From assembly GCF_030527965.1 (NCBI RefSeq), contig NZ_JAUMZU010000004.1, positions 57,646-121,645 on the forward strand: a DNA stretch of 64,000 nt. Direction: 5' to 3'. The stretch is from Neisseria sp. (GTDB taxonomy: Bacteria; Pseudomonadota; Gammaproteobacteria; Burkholderiales; Neisseriaceae). Below, one piece after another: positions 62,079 to 64,000 of the stretch; position 1 is the first letter of the stretch, and each line of letters opens with the position of its first letter. Below the pieces are notes generated by a model. The model did no database searches and was not told where the DNA came from. It saw nothing but the letters and a program-made list of their open reading frames with translations. The position numbers were made by a program, and so were the translations under genes.

Positions 62079-63248
62079 ATGTCGGATCAATTTGAAAATA
62101 ATAGTGATCATAATTCTGAAGATGGCAATAACCCATATGCAGAACAGTATGAGAAAGAGCAGATGTCTCAATTAGAGGAAAATGCTCCTCAATTAAATAA
62201 TCCTATAGGTCAAACAATTAATAAGAAGGCTATTGCTTTTATAGCTATAGCTGGGCTGGGTGTAATCGGATTGATGGTTTTTGCATATCAAATGTTGCAG
62301 CAACCTGAAGAGGAGCAGAAAGTTGAGCGGGCAGAAGTAGTCACTGTCCCTGATTTGCCTCCTGACATTCCTCAAGCTCCTACTTCTTCTATCCCTTTGG
62401 CAAATAATACTGCAGCATCCCAGCCGAAAGAGGAACGTAGTCACCAGCCATTAAATATTACACCTCCCCCAACTATTGCACCTCCTTCAGTGGTTGATAC
62501 TGAAAATTACCAACCACCGACATCCCCTCAAGCTTTGTCTGCAATAGCGTCACAACAATTAGATGGTTTGAAGGATGACGGGAAGGAGAGCGGTACGTTT
62601 ATAGAAGGGGGGGCAACAGAAGGCAGACAAGCCGGAGCGGCCTCTGTTCGTGCTCTACCAAATCGCGATAAATTATTGGTGCAGGGAACTTATTTGCGTT
62701 GTGTTTTGGAAACGAAAATTATTTCTGATGTTTCTGGGTTTACTTCTTGTATTATTACTGAGCCAGTATATTCGGCAAATGGGCAATATTCGCTGATTCC
62801 AAAAGGTTCTAAAGTCATGGGACAATATGGTTCAACGAATCCTGTTAGTCCTCGTCTGGCTGTTATGTGGGATAGAATTATCACTCCTGATGGGTTGGAT
62901 ATCACATTGCGATCCCCTGGCGTAGACAACTTAGGAGCGGCAGGGCATGTTGGAGATCTTCGGACTCACTGGCAGTCGCGTTTAGCTTCAGCTCTTCTTA
63001 TTAGCATGATATCAGATGTTTTCAAATATGCTGCTGCTGAATATGGTCCTAATGGGCAAACAGTAACTAATAATGATACTACCGTTACCAATCCCTATGA
63101 AAGTGAAACAGCAAATACTTTAAAACAGATGGCAATTAACCAGTTAGAGCGTAATAACTCGAGACCTAATACGGTTACAATCAACCAAGGTACTTTGATT
63201 AATATATATACTGCACAGGATATTGATTTTAATTCAGTTATGCAATAG
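62079..63248 (+). CDS. virB10: T4SS core protein VirB10
   Basis: This 389-residue protein spans both membranes. It has an acidic cytoplasmic start, one helix (AIAFIAIAGLGVIGLMVFAY, residues 51-70), a Pro-rich periplasmic stretch (about 85-160) and the TrbI/VirB10 domain with LLVQGTYLRCVLETKIISDV, SLIPKGSKVMGQYG, RLAVMWDRIITPDGLDI and a final QGTLINIYTAQDIDF. The antenna helices are in WQSRLASALLISMISDVFKY. Confidence 0.93.
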   Translation: MSDQFENNSDHNSEDGNNPYAEQYEKEQMSQLEENAPQLNNPIGQTINKKAIAFIAIAGLGVIGLMVFAYQMLQQPEEEQKVERAEVVTVPDLPPDIPQAPTSSIPLANNTAASQPKEERSHQPLNITPPPTIAPPSVVDTENYQPPTSPQALSAIASQQLDGLKDDGKESGTFIEGGATEGRQAGAASVRALPNRDKLLVQGTYLRCVLETKIISDVSGFTSCIITEPVYSANGQYSLIPKGSKVMGQYGSTNPVSPRLAVMWDRIITPDGLDITLRSPGVDNLGAAGHVGDLRTHWQSRLASALLISMISDVFKYAAAEYGPNGQTVTNNDTTVTNPYESETANTLKQMAINQLERNNSRPNTVTINQGTLINIYTAQDIDFNSVMQ

Positions 63249-63263
63249 GTTCAAATTAAGAAA

Positions 63264-63309
63264 GCAAAAGAGTCAGTTAAAATAAAAAATATCTCTTTTG
63301 CCTTTTTTA
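63264..63309 (+). terminator. Rho-independent terminator behind virB10
   Basis: GCAAAAGAG pairs with CTCTTTTGC and is followed by CTTTTTTAT. It separates virB7-B10 from the next gene, which would need its own promoter or read-through. Confidence 0.7.
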
Positions 63310-63389
63310 TTATGGTTTCTTTATAGTTCTAAACTTTTTATGTAATCATGTATGGGTTGAAGGTAACCAATATTAAGGATTATAAGAAA

Positions 63390-64000
63390 TTGAGTATTCG
63401 CAATAAACTAATTTTTTCGAGCAGCCTGTTGCTATCTGCTTTAGTGATTGGTAACTATCTTTCGGGCTTTATTTTGCTGCAATGGCTGAGATTGAACAAC
63501 ACCCCATTAGGAATAACCACTTATTTCCAATATTTCAGCAAGCTGCATCTCCCGCGAGTTGCCGCTTATGCTTTACAGATTAAAACGTCAGGTGCCGTCG
63601 GCTTTGGTTTGCCTTTGCTGCTCTGGCTGATTCTGCTGATTCCGTTGTGGAAAAACCGGGCACCCAGCTTGCACGGCGAGGCGCGTTTTTCCAATCTTGT
63701 CGATTTGACTAAGGCAGGCTTTTTGAAACAAAGCGACACCAGCCTTGTGGTAGGCAAGCAAAACGGCAAATTGCTGTATTACAACGGCCAGCAGTTTGCT
63801 CTTCTGGCGGCGCCGACCCGTTCGGGGAAGGGGGTGGGTATTGTGGTGCCCAATTTATTGCATTATCAAGGTTCGGTTGTTGTGTTGGATATTAAGCAGG
63901 AAAACTTCAATTTGACCAGCGGCTACCGCAAAGAAGTGTTGGGGCAGGAAGTTTACCTGTTCAACCCGTTTGCCGAAGACGGGCGTACCCATCGCTGGAA
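63390..64000 (+). CDS. virD4: T4SS coupling protein VirD4, N-terminal part (runs past window)
   Basis: The frame is open to the window edge. It shows two membrane segments (SSLLLSALVIGNYLSGFILL and GLPLLLWLILLIPLW), then LHGEARFSNLVDLTKAGFL and a Walker A in LAAPTRSGKGVGIVVPNLLH, diagnostic of VirD4/TraG. The VVVLDIKQENFNLTSGYR and VYLFNPFAEDG segments agree. TTG at 63390 has AAGGAT nine bases upstream; an ATG at 63348 in the same frame is an alternative with no ribosome site. VirD4 recruits XVIPCD effectors in Xanthomonas-type systems. Its base composition is more GC-rich than virB7-B10. Confidence 0.9.
   Translation, partial: MSIRNKLIFSSSLLLSALVIGNYLSGFILLQWLRLNNTPLGITTYFQYFSKLHLPRVAAYALQIKTSGAVGFGLPLLLWLILLIPLWKNRAPSLHGEARFSNLVDLTKAGFLKQSDTSLVVGKQNGKLLYYNGQQFALLAAPTRSGKGVGIVVPNLLHYQGSVVVLDIKQENFNLTSGYRKEVLGQEVYLFNPFAEDGRTHRW

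Overview
The window is a Neisseriaceae chromosome segment. The 12-mer TGCCTGTCTGAA and its reverse complement occur dozens of times, many as hairpins behind genes. This is the TG-wadDUS uptake dialect described for the Neisseria wadsworthii/N. shayeganii group, mixed here with some canonical GCCGTCTGAA copies. The hmbR/hemO haem genes, the nuo gene order and the DUF2818 gene behind nuoN also fit Neisseria. No tRNA, rRNA, CRISPR array or insertion sequence was recognised.

Layout. 1-5900: end of recJ, haem uptake genes hmbR-hemO with a Fur-box candidate, alpha-carbonic anhydrase and RNase P RNA. 6000-11300: Tat-exported FAD protein, a frameshifted small gene, a glycosyltransferase-like protein and dinG. 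11620-37200: the respiratory complex I genes nuoA-N, preceded by a strong Fur-box candidate and split at six junctions by accessory genes, gene wrecks and small orphan ORFs. The nuoH/nuoI junction carries a lipoprotein, a 453-residue protein whose C-terminus resembles the XVIPCD secretion signal of bacteria-killing type IV effectors, and a coiled-coil membrane protein. 37300-49600: DUF2818, proB, carA, tonB-exbB-exbD, fxsA, nlpD, an ABC-2 exporter, an M16 peptidase, a histidine phosphatase and a FUSC protein. 49800-64000: a VirB/VirD4 type IV secretion system (T4SS).

The T4SS has two divergent arms. The minus arm reads virB1-B2-B3-B4-B5-B6 and runs into four tandem DUF4189 paralogues. The plus arm reads virB7-B8-B9-B10 and then virD4, cut by the window edge. 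VirB7 carries an N0-like domain behind its lipobox, the hallmark of the Xanthomonas-type antibacterial T4SS. With the XVIPCD-like protein and adjacent lipoprotein in the nuo cluster, this suggests an interbacterial killing system with at least one effector/immunity pair about 30 kb from the machine. The DUF4189 array has near-identical gene starts, diverged tails, and a copied piece of the virB6 3' end plus a DUS hairpin before each later copy, so it looks like a tandemly expanding cassette of unknown role within the T4SS operon.

Iron is a second theme: hmbR, hemO and tonB-exbBD form an uptake chain, and Fur-box candidates stand before hmbR, tonB and nuoA.
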